Part shown: positions 62,208-62,500 of the stretch, in pieces
Numbering within the stretch: the first letter of the stretch is position 1
How the letters are laid out: every line of letters starts with the position of its first letter
Made by a program: the position numbers and the translations under genes
The notes under the pieces: model-generated
What the model was told of the DNA's origin: nothing
Databases searched by the model: none
What the model saw: the letters and a program-made list of their open reading frames with translations, nothing else
NCBI GenBank assembly: GCA_030674155.1
Contig: CM060336.1
Span: 1,496,842-1,559,341 of the forward strand
DNA: 62,500 bases
From: Stramonita haemastoma
Taxonomy: Eukaryota > Mollusca > Gastropoda > Neogastropoda > Muricidae
Reading direction: 5' to 3'

Positions 62208-62500
62208 CTGTCCAAGCAGCAAAATGAAATCTTTACTTTTACGTCAACCCAGTAAAAAGTGAAAAAGGTGGGGGTTTTTGTGGAAAGAATAAAATTAGAT
62301 AATAGAAAATCAAACTGGTAATGTCTAATGACTAGTAATAGTACAGTAGTAATAAGTGATATCCCATTTTCATAAAAGAAATTGAAATATAATCATAGTT
62401 TGAAACTATGAAAGAAAAAAACCCCAACAACTAACAAGAACGAAAATAATTGCAGGAAATGTATAAATTACTAAATTCTAAGAACCTTACCAGTTACCAT

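Overview
This is a window of animal nuclear DNA, most likely from a mollusc and perhaps a gastropod. The phylum is inferred from gene structure and repeat style and was not tested. Coding exons are small and GC-rich. They sit in long AT-rich introns filled with CA/TG and GA microsatellites, minisatellites and several tRNA-headed SINE-like families. Nothing bacterial or viral was recognised.

Layout. (1) Positions 6558-34562, minus strand: 24 coding exons of NCKAP1 (HEM/NAP1, a WAVE regulatory complex subunit), covering about the first 906 residues. About 215 C-terminal residues are not in the window and probably lie beyond its low-coordinate edge; 1-6557 looks like intron. (2) 34785-37758, plus strand: four coding exons of a BET1-like Golgi SNARE, about 128 residues. 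It is divergent from NCKAP1, with only 222 bp between the start codons, so a shared bidirectional promoter is likely. (3) 37759-57958: BET1 3' flank, then repeat-rich intergenic DNA. It holds a foldback element, the 3' part of a non-LTR element with an internal tandem duplication, a GA-rich minisatellite and a 299-codon minus-strand reading frame broken by one in-frame TGA. (4) 57959-62207, minus strand: three exons of an FBXO30/FBXO40-like F-box protein, with its 5' end beyond the window.

Main observations. Introns of NCKAP1 repeatedly contain tandem or nearby copies of the adjoining exon edge, splice site included (exons 11, 12, 15, 16, 17 and 22). At least six of its 3' splice sites are preceded within a few bases by (TG)n tracts. 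A 1.18-kb element with inverted ends and TTAA duplications splits a SINE copy. Five apparent 1-base deletions, and no insertions, interrupt conserved coding sequence in two genes; this fits deletion-biased sequence error better than decay.

NCKAP1 acts in actin regulation, BET1 in ER-Golgi vesicle fusion and FBXO30 in ubiquitin ligation. No functional link among the three is implied beyond the shared NCKAP1/BET1 promoter region.
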